Assembly (NCBI GenBank): GCA_016180645.1
Contig: JACPAV010000035.1
Span: 1 to 34,894, forward strand
Source: Nitrospirota bacterium
GTDB taxonomy: Bacteria > JACPQY01
Direction: 5' to 3'
Length of the DNA stretch: 34,894 nt
The translations under genes were made by a program, and so were the position numbers. Shown piece by piece: positions 1 through 7,527 of this stretch (within the stretch, counting starts at the first letter, position 1; every line of letters begins with the position of its first letter). The notes below the pieces were generated by a model that saw only the letters and a list, made by a program, of their open reading frames with translations, was not told where the DNA came from and searched no databases.

Positions 1-187
1 CCGCCACGCCGTTGAGGGCCGCGGCCACTTCGGGGGAGAGGGGGATCGCGATGTCGAGGGGCACCGAGGCATTAGCGGGCGCTTTCTTCACCGCGGGCAT
101 GTCGAAGTTGCGGTAGCAGGAACCAAAGGTGACCAGCACAGTCCCCAAACCGAATACTGAAACGGCGCGTTTGCACGATCCGAACAT
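1..187 (-). CDS. Lipoprotein, N-terminal part (gene runs off window)
   Basis: Only the first 62 codons are present; the rest lies beyond the left edge. The start ATG (185-187) is preceded by a strong Shine-Dalgarno sequence (GGGGAGGTAA on the minus strand), which fixes the start. The N-terminus has a basic stretch (CKRAV), a hydrophobic core and the lipobox-like FGSC around residue 24, so lipidation at that Cys and envelope anchoring are likely (inference from signal II rules). The mature part begins YRNFDMPAVKKAPANASVP and matches no family I can name. A promoter and a CRP-like site lie upstream (see separate entries), giving a leader of about 50 nt. Function is unknown. Confidence 0.75.
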   Translation of the reverse strand, partial: MFGSCKRAVSVFGLGTVLVTFGSCYRNFDMPAVKKAPANASVPLDIAIPLSPEVAAALNGVA

Positions 188-245
188 TGGATTACCTCCC
201 CTTACTCGTCAGACAGGCCCCGGGCCTCGGTGATTGCATGGTGGT

Positions 246-274
246 TTTCTATCAGGATTCAAATGTGCTGTCAA
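246..274 (-). promoter_or_regulatory. Sigma70-type promoter of the lipoprotein gene
   Basis: Read on the minus strand, TTGACA (269-274) is followed by a 17-nt spacer and TAGAAA (246-251). The -35 is perfect, the -10 is 4/6. Transcription would start near 239, leaving a leader of about 50 nt before the ATG at 187. A short perfect hairpin (AGGCCC/GGGCCT, 215-227) falls inside that leader. Confidence 0.6.
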
Positions 275-300
275 GTAGCTTTTCAAAATACTGTCGATAG

Positions 301-321
301 AAATGTGATGTAGATCACAAT
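301..321. promoter_or_regulatory. CRP-type operator (TGTGA-N6-TCACA)
   Basis: The palindrome TGTGATGTAGATCACA (304-319), extended by AAA on the left, is close to the E. coli CRP consensus (TGTGATCTAGATCACA) and also resembles HcpR/FNR-superfamily sites. Its centre (311.5) is about 72 bp upstream of the start site predicted from the TTGACA/TAGAAA promoter, a helical phase used by class I activators. The Crp/Fnr-family gene at 4186 is one candidate ligand, but its recognition helix keeps only the Glu and distal Arg of the CRP triplet, so another family member may be the real one. Confidence 0.65.
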
Positions 322-431
322 CGTGAAATACTTGGGAGTACCGACAGTTAGCACGTACTTCGGTGGAGAACGCGAGCTGGTGATTACGATCGCCTCATGC
401 AACTTGAATTTCTAGGTCACCAATAGCCGGT

Positions 432-626
432 ATTTAGAGCCTCTAACAGAATGCGTAGGGGAGGGCCTTCATGCGTAGGGGAGGGCCTCCATGCGTAGGG
501 GAGGGTCTTCAGACCCTCCCGACAAGAGGGAGCACCTGTAGGTGCTCCCCTACGAGGAGGCAAGGACAAGAGGGAGCATCTGAAGGTGCTCCCCTACGAA
601 TCGGTATTCTGTTGGAGGTTCTTAAG
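432..626. repeat. REP/MITE-like palindromic element, family A copy 1
   Basis: The element is bounded by imperfect inverted ends (432-454, containing AGAGCCTCTAACAGAATGC, and 603-626, its inverted counterpart). Inside are three tandem 20-bp units of the type ATGCGTAGGGGAGGGYCTYC (451-510), a hairpin AGGGTCT/AGACCCT, and two further hairpins of the form GGGAGCAYCT / AGGTGCTCCC, each closing with CCCCTACG. Family copies recur at 26201 and 34799. The GTAG tetranucleotide at the foot of each hairpin is the hallmark of REP sequences mobilised by RAYT transposases; no RAYT gene is visible here. It fills the gap between the lipoprotein gene and the 3' end of the kinase gene and may also terminate transcription. 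Confidence 0.75.
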
Positions 627-642
627 GTGACATCGGCGGTCT

Positions 643-3288
643 TCAATCCCGGGGGGGGGGACTCGGCGTTGTGCCCGGCGACCTTGGCAGGGAGTCCAGC
701 ACTTCGCGGACTTTAGCGGTGAGACCCGCAGCGGTAAAGGGCTTCTGCAAGAACGGCGTTCCCGCGGCCAAGACGCCTTGCTGCACAATGGAGTCGTCTG
801 TGTACCCGGACATGTACAGGATCCGCATGGCCGGTCGGTCCACGGCCAGCCGTCCTGCCAATTCACGCCCGTTCATTTGGGGCATCACCACATCCGTCAG
901 GAGCAGGTGGATCTCGCCGGAGTGGTCCCCCGCCAGCGAGAGCGCCTCCGCGGGGCCGGAAGCCTCGATGATTCGGTAGCCGTGGCGTTCAAGAATTTCC
1001 TTGGCGAGGCCTCGGACGCGATGCTCATCTTCGACCAGAAGAATCGTTTCTTCCCCGGTCTGACGCCGTTCGCCTGCGCGCATCGGTGCGGACGCGGGTT
1101 GATCGGCTGAAACCTCCGGCCAAAACAACTTGAAGGTGGTCCCGCGCCCGGGCTCGCTGTATACGCCGATGTGGCCCCCATACTGATTGACGATTCCGTA
1201 GACGATGGAAAGCCCCAATCCCGTGCCTTTGCCACGCTCCTTCGTGGTGAAAAAGGGCTCGAAAAGGTGGGACTGCACCTCGCGGGTCATCCCGACGCCC
1301 GTATCACTGATGGCCAGCATCACGTATCGCCCGGCACGGACCCCCGCATGTTCCGCGGCGTAGGCTGAATCGAGCGTCATGTTTCGCGCTTCAATGGAAA
1401 GCTTTCCCCCCTGGGGCATCGCGTCGCGTGCGTTGACGACGAGGTTCATGACGACCTGCTCCACCTGTCCGGCGTCGGCCCGGATGTGCCCCGACCCGGC
1501 GCGCAGGGAGGAGTGGAGTTCAACGTCCTCGCCGATGATCCGCCGAAGCATGTTCTCCATGTTGGAGACGATGGCGCTGAGTTCGATCTCCCTGGGTTCC
1601 GCCACTTGGCGCCGGCTCAAAGCGAGGAGTTGGCGGGTGAGGGCGGTGGCCCTCTCGCCGTCCCCTTTGATCTCCTCCACGTATTTTCGCAGCGGATCGC
1701 TTTCCCCAAGGCGGTCGAGAAGGAGTTCGCTGTAACCGGTGACGGTCGTCATGAGATTGTTGAAGTCGTGCGCGATGCCGCCGGCGAGACGGCCGAGGGC
1801 CTCCATTTTCTGGGAGTGGCGGAGCTGCTCTTCGAGATGGTGGGCCTGCTGTTCGGCCCTCCGCCGTTCGGAGATGTCGATCGCCAGCCCGCCGATGAAG
1901 ATCGGGACGCCGGACCGGTCGGCAATGGGGTACTTGGTGACCAGCCAGTGATGGGGACCATCGTCGTGCGGTACTTCCTCCACGACTTGAAGGGGCCGGT
2001 TGGTCTCCAGCACGCGGCGGTCGTTCCGCTTGAACTGCGCGGCGGCCTCCGGGGGCCAGAATTCGTCGTCGGTCTTGCCGGCGAGATCCCCGAGGGTGAC
2101 GTGGAAGGTCTTTTCGAAATGCGGGTTCACGTACACGTATCGGCCTTGGGCATCCTTGGTGAAGGCCACGCCCGGCAGATTCTCCATGACCCGCGCGAGC
2201 CGTTCCTCACTCTCGCGCAGGGCCTCTTCGGCGCGCTTCCGCGCGGTGATATCCCGAAGGATGCCGAGGAACATTCTTTTCCCCTCCGCCCGCATCTCAC
2301 TCACGGCGAGGTCGAGCGGGAAGATTTCGCCGCTCTTGCGCCGTCCGACCACTTCCCGCCCGATGCCGATGATCTTCGCGTGTCCCGTCTCGACGTAGCG
2401 GCGGACATAGTCGTCGTGCTCGGTGTGCATGGGCTCCGGCATGAGCATCTTCACGTTGCGGCCGACCATTTCGGGCGTGTCGTAACCGAACAGGGTTCGC
2501 GCGGCCGGGTTCACGGAATGAATCGTGCCGTGCTCATCGATGATGATGATGCCGTCGACCGCCGTGTCCACGATGGCCCGCGAATGGGCCTCGGAGCGCT
2601 CGATATCGCGCACCTCGCGATCGAGCCTCCGGATCGTGGGGAGAAAGACGAAGAGAGCGGTCAGAAGCAAAACGGCGAGCGTCGATCCGAGCACCCAGCC
2701 GTTGCGCCGTTTGAGCCCCGCCAGGTGGCCCTCGGCGTCTTTCTGCCGTTCGTGCGTGAAGTGTTCGAGTGCTTGAAGCAGCGTCTTTTCACTCGCGGTG
2801 GCCATCAGGCGGCGCAGCAGCGGTTGATGGGGCGTGAGTTTTTCCTCCGGGGTGTTGCTCCACGATCTTGCGTCGTCAAGGTAGCTATGCAACCGCCGGT
2901 CGAGATCCGCGGGGGGCTGAAAAAAGATGGCGCGGGCTTTCTCCGGCAGGGCGACGGGAAAAGCGGACTCGCCCCTATCATGCACGAGACCGGCATGGGA
3001 GGTCTCCATGTCCTTGACGGCATCGCGGAGGGCCCCGCGGAGGATGCTCTTTTCCTCCGGATCGGTTTCGAATCCAAGCTGCTGGGCGAGAAGTCCGACC
3101 CTCTCCACCAGCATGCGTTGGCGGCCGCAAGCATTGATGACCGCCGAATGCAGCTCGCCCGCCCGCGTGTAGTCCCGCATGATCACATAGTTGGAGCCCG
3201 CCAGAAGCGTGAGAACGGCCAGGGCGAGGAGGGATCGGAGCGTCAGTCCTCGTGTGGAAGGCCTCCGTGCCGCAGGCATCGGATTCAC
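643..3288 (-). CDS. Hybrid sensor histidine kinase (PilJ/NarX-like sensor, 2 PAS, HK, receiver)
   Basis: This 881-residue protein starts at a GTG overlapping the regulator's TGA by 4 nt; an ATG three codons later is an alternative. Domains in order: TM1 (about 15-37); periplasmic region opening with INACGRQRMLVERV (51-64), a P-box-like segment of PilJ/NarX nitrate-sensor type; TM2 (about 197-217); PAS 1 (about 235-350); PAS 2 (about 362-475); HisKA with the H-box phosphoacceptor H507 (GGIAHDFNN); HATPase with N619 (NLVVNARDAM) and G-boxes SDTGVGM and GKGTGLGL; C-terminal receiver with ED acidic pair (753-754), D799 and K849. It would autophosphorylate at the inner membrane and relay to its own receiver and probably to the adjacent regulator. 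The gene ends in a ten-base C run (G on the plus strand, 651-660), so its last residues (SPPPRD) depend on exact tract length. The ligand is unknown; nitrate/nitrite is only suggested by the sensor-domain resemblance. Confidence 0.9.
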   Translation of the reverse strand: MNPMPAARRPSTRGLTLRSLLALAVLTLLAGSNYVIMRDYTRAGELHSAVINACGRQRMLVERVGLLAQQLGFETDPEEKSILRGALRDAVKDMETSHAGLVHDRGESAFPVALPEKARAIFFQPPADLDRRLHSYLDDARSWSNTPEEKLTPHQPLLRRLMATASEKTLLQALEHFTHERQKDAEGHLAGLKRRNGWVLGSTLAVLLLTALFVFLPTIRRLDREVRDIERSEAHSRAIVDTAVDGIIIIDEHGTIHSVNPAARTLFGYDTPEMVGRNVKMLMPEPMHTEHDDYVRRYVETGHAKIIGIGREVVGRRKSGEIFPLDLAVSEMRAEGKRMFLGILRDITARKRAEEALRESEERLARVMENLPGVAFTKDAQGRYVYVNPHFEKTFHVTLGDLAGKTDDEFWPPEAAAQFKRNDRRVLETNRPLQVVEEVPHDDGPHHWLVTKYPIADRSGVPIFIGGLAIDISERRRAEQQAHHLEEQLRHSQKMEALGRLAGGIAHDFNNLMTTVTGYSELLLDRLGESDPLRKYVEEIKGDGERATALTRQLLALSRRQVAEPREIELSAIVSNMENMLRRIIGEDVELHSSLRAGSGHIRADAGQVEQVVMNLVVNARDAMPQGGKLSIEARNMTLDSAYAAEHAGVRAGRYVMLAISDTGVGMTREVQSHLFEPFFTTKERGKGTGLGLSIVYGIVNQYGGHIGVYSEPGRGTTFKLFWPEVSADQPASAPMRAGERRQTGEETILLVEDEHRVRGLAKEILERHGYRIIEASGPAEALSLAGDHSGEIHLLLTDVVMPQMNGRELAGRLAVDRPAMRILYMSGYTDDSIVQQGVLAAGTPFLQKPFTAAGLTAKVREVLDSLPRSPGTTPSPPPRD

Positions 3289-3977
3289 TGCTCCGAAAAC
3301 CGGTAGCCCACGCCGCGCACGGTCTCGATCCGGTCGCCATATGTCCCCAACTTCTCCCGCAGACGGGTGATGTACATGTCCACCGTTCGGGTGAAGACGT
3401 CCGCATTGATCCCCCAGACCTTGTCGAGCAGTTCTTCTCTGGAGGTCACCTTCCCCCGGTGCTGAACGAGAAACGTCAGGAGACGGAATTCCGTTGCCGT
3501 GAGGGTGAGGGATGCGCCGTCGAGCGTCGCTCGGTGAGCGCCGACGTCGATGGCCAGCCCGTCGGCTTGCACCAAAGTGGCCGCCTCGTCCGGTGACGTC
3601 CGACGAAGAATGGCACGGACCCGCAGGATGATCTCCCGGGGGCTGAACGGCTTGGTCACGTAATCGTCCGCGCCGAGTTCGAAGGCGGCCACCTTGTCCG
3701 CTTCGTCCGCGCTCCCGGTGAGCATCAGGATGGGGATGCGCGAGGTCGCTTCCTCTTTCCGAAGTTGGCGGCAGACTTCCACTCCCGACAGGTCGCCGAG
3801 CTTGAGGTCGAGGATCATGAGATCCGGCGGGCGTTGGCGCGCCTGATCGAGGGCGGATCTCCCATCCACCGATTCCCGGACTTCAAAACCGGCCTGGGTA
3901 AGGGTTTCCCTGAGGAGCTGAACGATCCTTTTCTCATCGTCGACGACGAGTACCGTTTGTTTGGACTCGACAACCAT
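3285..3977 (-). CDS. OmpR/PhoB-family response regulator
   Basis: A 230-residue DNA-binding response regulator. The receiver domain (about 8-122) has the acidic pair DD (13-14), phosphoacceptor D57 (LILDLKLGD), switch Thr in MLTGS and Lys in YVTKPFS. A short linker leads to a winged-helix effector (about 135-228) with the typical TATEFRLLTFLVQHRG, recognition helix TRTVDMYITRLREKL and wing VRGVGYRF. The ATG at 3977 has an AGGAGGGG sequence about 10 nt upstream. Its stop overlaps the kinase GTG (GTGA), so the two are translationally coupled and almost certainly partners. Direct gene targets cannot be read from this window. Confidence 0.93.
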   Translation of the reverse strand: MVVESKQTVLVVDDEKRIVQLLRETLTQAGFEVRESVDGRSALDQARQRPPDLMILDLKLGDLSGVEVCRQLRKEEATSRIPILMLTGSADEADKVAAFELGADDYVTKPFSPREIILRVRAILRRTSPDEAATLVQADGLAIDVGAHRATLDGASLTLTATEFRLLTFLVQHRGKVTSREELLDKVWGINADVFTRTVDMYITRLREKLGTYGDRIETVRGVGYRFSEQ

Positions 3978-4185
3978 AACTGGGAATTCCCCTCCTGCCT
4001 CCCTGTTCGGGAGAGAGGCATGTGGGGATTCGCAGCCCGGGTCAGGCCCCCCTTTTTACCATTTTTTTACATTCGATTGAAAATCCTGTGATGCGTCTCC
4101 CGGATAATCCCTGCGTGAAACAAGGTTGGTTCCACGGCACGGCGGTCACGAGGACCGACGAAGTCGCAAACGAAGGGAGATGGCC

Positions 4186-4878
4186 ATGACGACGTGTGAA
4201 GCATGCCCCGCAACGAAGGACTGCTTTTTCTCAAGCGCCGATCCGAAGGTGCAATCGACTCTCGGTCGTCACCTGGTGCGAAACAAATACAAGAAGGGAC
4301 AAGTTCTCATTTACGACGGGATGAAGCCGCATGGCGTCTTTGTCGTCTGCGAAGGGAAGACGAAAGCCTACAAGGCGGATGAATCGGGACACCAGCTTGT
4401 ATTGCGGTTCGACGGTCCCGGTTCGCTGGTTGGGTCCAGAGCATTGGTCTCGGGTGTGCCCTACATGAAGACGATTGAAGTGGCGGACGACTCGCTCATC
4501 GGATTCCTGGACCGGGACATCTTTCTGACGCTGATCCGGATGGACCAGGAACTGGCCTTGCGTCTGATGCGGGGCCTGGCCCGACAGTTGGGCGATGCCG
4601 AAGACAAGGCGCTCAAGATGGCCTTCCACGGGGCGCACCGGCGAATCGCTGAGCTGCTCCAAGTGGGCAGGCCCGGTGTGGTGGAACGGCAAAACGGCTC
4701 GGGTCGAACTGTTTCGCTTCCCCGAAGACAGGACCTGGCCGAAATGGCCGGGCTCGCATTGGAAACGACGATCCGAACGCTCAAGCGGATGGAGGCCAAT
4801 CAAGTCATTCGCATGAAGGGAAGACAGATCACGATATTGGATCCCCAGAAGCTGGAGGCGCTCGCGGCAGCCGCGTGA
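4186..4878 (+). CDS. Crp/Fnr-family transcriptional regulator with FNR-style Cys motif
   Basis: The start at ATG 4186 (MTTCEACP) is preferred over upstream in-frame ATGs because GAAGGGAG ends 6 nt before it; this gives 230 residues, a usual Crp/Fnr length. A cyclic-nucleotide-type beta-barrel (about 20-130) is followed by the dimer helix and a winged helix-turn-helix (about 150-215; RRQDLAEMAGLALETTIRTL). The N-terminus carries C4-X2-C7-X5-C13, the same spacing as C20/C23/C29 of E. coli FNR, which bind an oxygen-labile [4Fe-4S] cluster; the only other Cys is C55. The recognition helix reads L-E-T-T-I-R: the Glu and final Arg of CRP/FNR are kept, the intermediate residues differ. It is divergent from the two-component operon across a 208-nt gap and sits upstream of a UspA gene, a common stress or redox pairing. 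Confidence 0.9.
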   Translation: MTTCEACPATKDCFFSSADPKVQSTLGRHLVRNKYKKGQVLIYDGMKPHGVFVVCEGKTKAYKADESGHQLVLRFDGPGSLVGSRALVSGVPYMKTIEVADDSLIGFLDRDIFLTLIRMDQELALRLMRGLARQLGDAEDKALKMAFHGAHRRIAELLQVGRPGVVERQNGSGRTVSLPRRQDLAEMAGLALETTIRTLKRMEANQVIRMKGRQITILDPQKLEALAAAA

Positions 4879-4888
4879 TGGAAAGCAC

Positions 4889-5034
4889 CTAGCGTTCAGC
4901 TCTCAGCCGTCAGCCTCGGATCAGGAGGGGGATACGAGCCACGAGCACCTCCCGACGGATCGACGATTCCGTCGCGTCGTCGACCGTTCCCTGTCCGGAA
5001 GCTGAAAGCTGACTGCTGAAGGCTGAACGCTTGG
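4889..5034. repeat. Interspersed palindromic repeat with TCAGC-rich arms (family E)
   Basis: Left arm 4889-4915 (AGCGTTCAGCTCTCAGCC and on) pairs imperfectly with right arm 5000-5033 (ending GGCTGAACGCT). The arms are runs of TCAGC/GCTGA units. The middle holds ACGAGCCACGAG-type units like those at 24868-24895. It occupies the whole spacer between the crp-like and uspA-like genes, and its right end abuts the uspA start codon. Confidence 0.7.
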
Positions 5035-5039
5035 ACGAT

Positions 5040-6149
5040 ATGAGGTCTCTCAACCGAATTCTACTCGCCACTGATTTCAGTGATGGCGCGGGCGGCGCTC
5101 TAAAACAGGCCATTGTTCTCGGCCGCGCGTTCGGGGCGGAGGTCCATCTCATGCACGCCCTCCACCACAGTGTTCCCGAACTGGAGCGTGCCGGTCAGAA
5201 GGCGGTGCTCCAGATGCTCTGGGGGATGCAAACGGAGATCGAAAAAGCGGGAGTGAAGGCGGCCAAGGAACCGCTCGTCATGTTCGGGCGCCCGTCCGAT
5301 TGCATCCTGAATACCGCCGATGAACGGACGGCCGGCCTGATTCTGATCGGCGCGCGCCAGCGGAAAGAGTTGGGACGATTTCCCCTGGGAACGACCGCCG
5401 AGAAAGTCATCCGGAGATCGCTGAAGCCCGTCTGGGTGGTGCGACCGGATGGAAGAGAGCGTCCGGAGAAGATTCTGTGTGCCGTGGATTTTTCGGATCC
5501 CTCCAGGAATGCGTTGGTCCACGCGATCCAGCTCTGCCGCGTCATGGGTGCGAGTCTGATCCTGTTGAACGTTTTGAGCGCCGAAGCTCCGTATCCCCGG
5601 ATACCGGATCTGGGTCTCGTTCCCCTCCCGCCGGGAGACACGGCGGACGACCGCGGAAAGCGGCTGGCGGAGTTTCTGTCACCCCTTGGGCCGGCGGGTC
5701 TACACGTGGAGTTGAAAGTGGTCTTGGGAACCCCCCACGAAGCCATCCTGCACGCCGCGGAGGAATCCAAATGCGACTTGCTGGTGTTGGGATGCGTGGG
5801 ACGCTCCGGACTGAGCCGGATCTTGATGGGCAATACGGCGGAGAAGGTTGTTCGGGAAGTGCCGTGTTCGCTCCTGACCGTTCGCGAGGCGGATGGTGCG
5901 CCGATCGGCCTCGAGGGAGAGCTTGTGGATGCGGAGACGCATTTCCGGCGCGGGCGGGATCTGGCCGAGAAAGGTTTTTTCGAGGAGGCCCTTCGCCAGC
6001 TCGGCCTCTGCCTTGCCGTGGACCCCTATTTCTCCTCCGCGTACGACGTGCAGGCGGATGTCCACCAGAAGTTGGGCCACGGGCCTATCGCCCGTGTTCT
6101 TCGCGAGCAGGCCCGAATCAGCCGGGAGAACAGGGGAGCGAAAGTCTAG
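5040..6149 (+). CDS. Tandem universal stress protein with C-terminal TPR-like region
   Basis: About 369 residues from ATG 5040 (a TTG three codons earlier is possible; no clear Shine-Dalgarno because a repeat abuts the start). Two Usp domains are present: the first with ATDFSDGAGGALKQA and the nucleotide-loop segment GARQRKELGRFPLGTT, the second with AVDFSDPSRNA and GCVGRSGLSRILMGNT. Both fit the G-2X-G-9X-G-[ST/N] ATP-binding pattern of UspA, the second best. The last about 75 residues (ETHFRRGRDLAEKGFFEEALRQ..) form a TPR-like pair of helical hairpins, an uncommon addition suggesting a protein-interaction role. Likely a cytoplasmic ATP-binding stress protein; its placement after a Crp/Fnr gene suggests co-regulation. 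Confidence 0.88.
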   Translation: MRSLNRILLATDFSDGAGGALKQAIVLGRAFGAEVHLMHALHHSVPELERAGQKAVLQMLWGMQTEIEKAGVKAAKEPLVMFGRPSDCILNTADERTAGLILIGARQRKELGRFPLGTTAEKVIRRSLKPVWVVRPDGRERPEKILCAVDFSDPSRNALVHAIQLCRVMGASLILLNVLSAEAPYPRIPDLGLVPLPPGDTADDRGKRLAEFLSPLGPAGLHVELKVVLGTPHEAILHAAEESKCDLLVLGCVGRSGLSRILMGNTAEKVVREVPCSLLTVREADGAPIGLEGELVDAETHFRRGRDLAEKGFFEEALRQLGLCLAVDPYFSSAYDVQADVHQKLGHGPIARVLREQARISRENRGAKV

Positions 6150-6252
6150 CCCCTCCCTTCCGCCACTCCCCCCGCATTCCGCGCCCCGTGTCGACTTGGG
6201 CCCGGGGTCATGGTATCGGGGGAATTCCGATGGACATGCATCCGGCCAGGAC

Positions 6253-7527
6253 ATGATCAGGCTGTGGAGTGGCGCGACTCGCGGCCCGGCGGGGTCCACC
6301 GTCTCCGGTGCCTCCCCGGCCCGAAGAGCTCTCCTCCGCGGAGGATTCGGCCTGATTCTTCTGGCCGGATGCGATCTCCTGGCTTGGCTTCTCCTCGCGG
6401 TGTCGGCGAGATTCGGCGTGGTCTATCGGCCCATCTCCGATTTCCGGCTTCTCGAAGAGGATCGACGGGCCGTCGTTCGGCTTCTCGCGGATGGGACCAC
6501 CTATCTTGTCCACAGCCCGAGCCTGGGATGGAGCATCCGCCCGCAGGCCGCGACGCCGGACGGAATGTATCGGGCGAACTCGCAGGGGATACGGGCGGGC
6601 CGGGAGTACACGGCCCGCCCACCCCACGGCCTCACCCGAATCTCGGCCTACGGAGATTCGTTTGTCCACGGGGATGAAGTCGGCTTCGACGATACGTGGG
6701 AGGCCGAGTTGATGCGTCTCGATCCGCGCCTGGAGGCGTTGAACTTCGGCGTGATGGGATTCGGATCGGACCAGGCCTTCCTTCGGTATCGGGAAGAACG
6801 AACGAGGTTTCAATCGCAAGTGGTCCTGATCGGCTACATGTCCGAGAACATCCAGCGGACCGTAAACGTGTTCCGGGCGTTCTACACGCCGGGATACGGA
6901 ATGCCTTTCACCAAGCCCCGATTTGTCCTTGACCCGTCCGGACTGAAGCTGCTCGAAAACCCATTGCCCACGCGGGCCGACTACCGGGCCATGCTGGAAA
7001 GCCCGGGCCCCACATTGCGGCGGCTTTCGAAGGATGACGGTTGGTTCAAGTGGATGCCCCATGAGGGGAAATGGGATGGGCTTGCGGTCGTTCGATTGGG
7101 CAAGACGGCTCTGTTCTGGTATCGGCGAGTTCTGGCGCCGGACGCGATTCTGACCCCGGAAGGCGTGTACCGTCGAGGATCGGATGCGTTTGAGTTGACC
7201 CGGGCCATTCTCTCCGCCTTCTACGCCGAGGTGGAGATCCACGGAGAGTTTCCCGTCATCGTCCTCTTCCCCAGTCCCGCGGATGTTCGTCGATATCGGA
7301 AAACCGGAAAAGCCCGCTACGCTCCCCTGGCGGACGATCTACAAAAGATGAAACGGCGAGTCATTGACACATTGCCGGCGTTGGCGGGCCTGACCCCGGA
7401 TCCCCTGACCCCGGATCCAGGGGGAGGCGCGGTCAACGTGCACTATTCGGCCGCTCAGAACAAGGCGGTCGCCCGCAAGATCCTGGAGGAGATGTCTCAC
7501 TCATGGCCGGACGCTCTGAAGCCCTGA
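6253..7527 (+). CDS. SGNH/GDSL-hydrolase-like membrane-anchored protein
   Basis: Start at ATG 6253 (MIRLWSG) with CCAGGA just upstream, giving 424 residues. An N-terminal membrane helix (about 28-52) precedes a periplasmic domain with SGNH signatures: block I YGDSF with Ser136, a block II Gly region (NFGVMGFGSDQ), a possible Asn in GYMSENIQ and a C-terminal NVHYS with H397 in the position of the catalytic His. Such proteins are esterases or O-acetyl transferases/esterases acting on glycans or lipids. A tandem CTGACCCCGGATCC duplication gives LTPDPLTPDP near the C-terminus. It overlaps the next gene by 25 nt, so the two are translationally linked. The substrate is unknown. Confidence 0.72.
   Translation: MIRLWSGATRGPAGSTVSGASPARRALLRGGFGLILLAGCDLLAWLLLAVSARFGVVYRPISDFRLLEEDRRAVVRLLADGTTYLVHSPSLGWSIRPQAATPDGMYRANSQGIRAGREYTARPPHGLTRISAYGDSFVHGDEVGFDDTWEAELMRLDPRLEALNFGVMGFGSDQAFLRYREERTRFQSQVVLIGYMSENIQRTVNVFRAFYTPGYGMPFTKPRFVLDPSGLKLLENPLPTRADYRAMLESPGPTLRRLSKDDGWFKWMPHEGKWDGLAVVRLGKTALFWYRRVLAPDAILTPEGVYRRGSDAFELTRAILSAFYAEVEIHGEFPVIVLFPSPADVRRYRKTGKARYAPLADDLQKMKRRVIDTLPALAGLTPDPLTPDPGGGAVNVHYSAAQNKAVARKILEEMSHSWPDALKP

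Noticed and set aside
451-510. Three tandem 20-bp repeats considered as a CRISPR array
   Set aside because: The repeats are contiguous without spacers and belong to a palindromic interspersed element.
1486-3306. A 606-codon open frame on the plus strand opposite the kinase gene
   Set aside because: It is the mirror of a clear histidine kinase in GC-rich DNA; its translation shows no domain and the kinase motifs are on the other strand.
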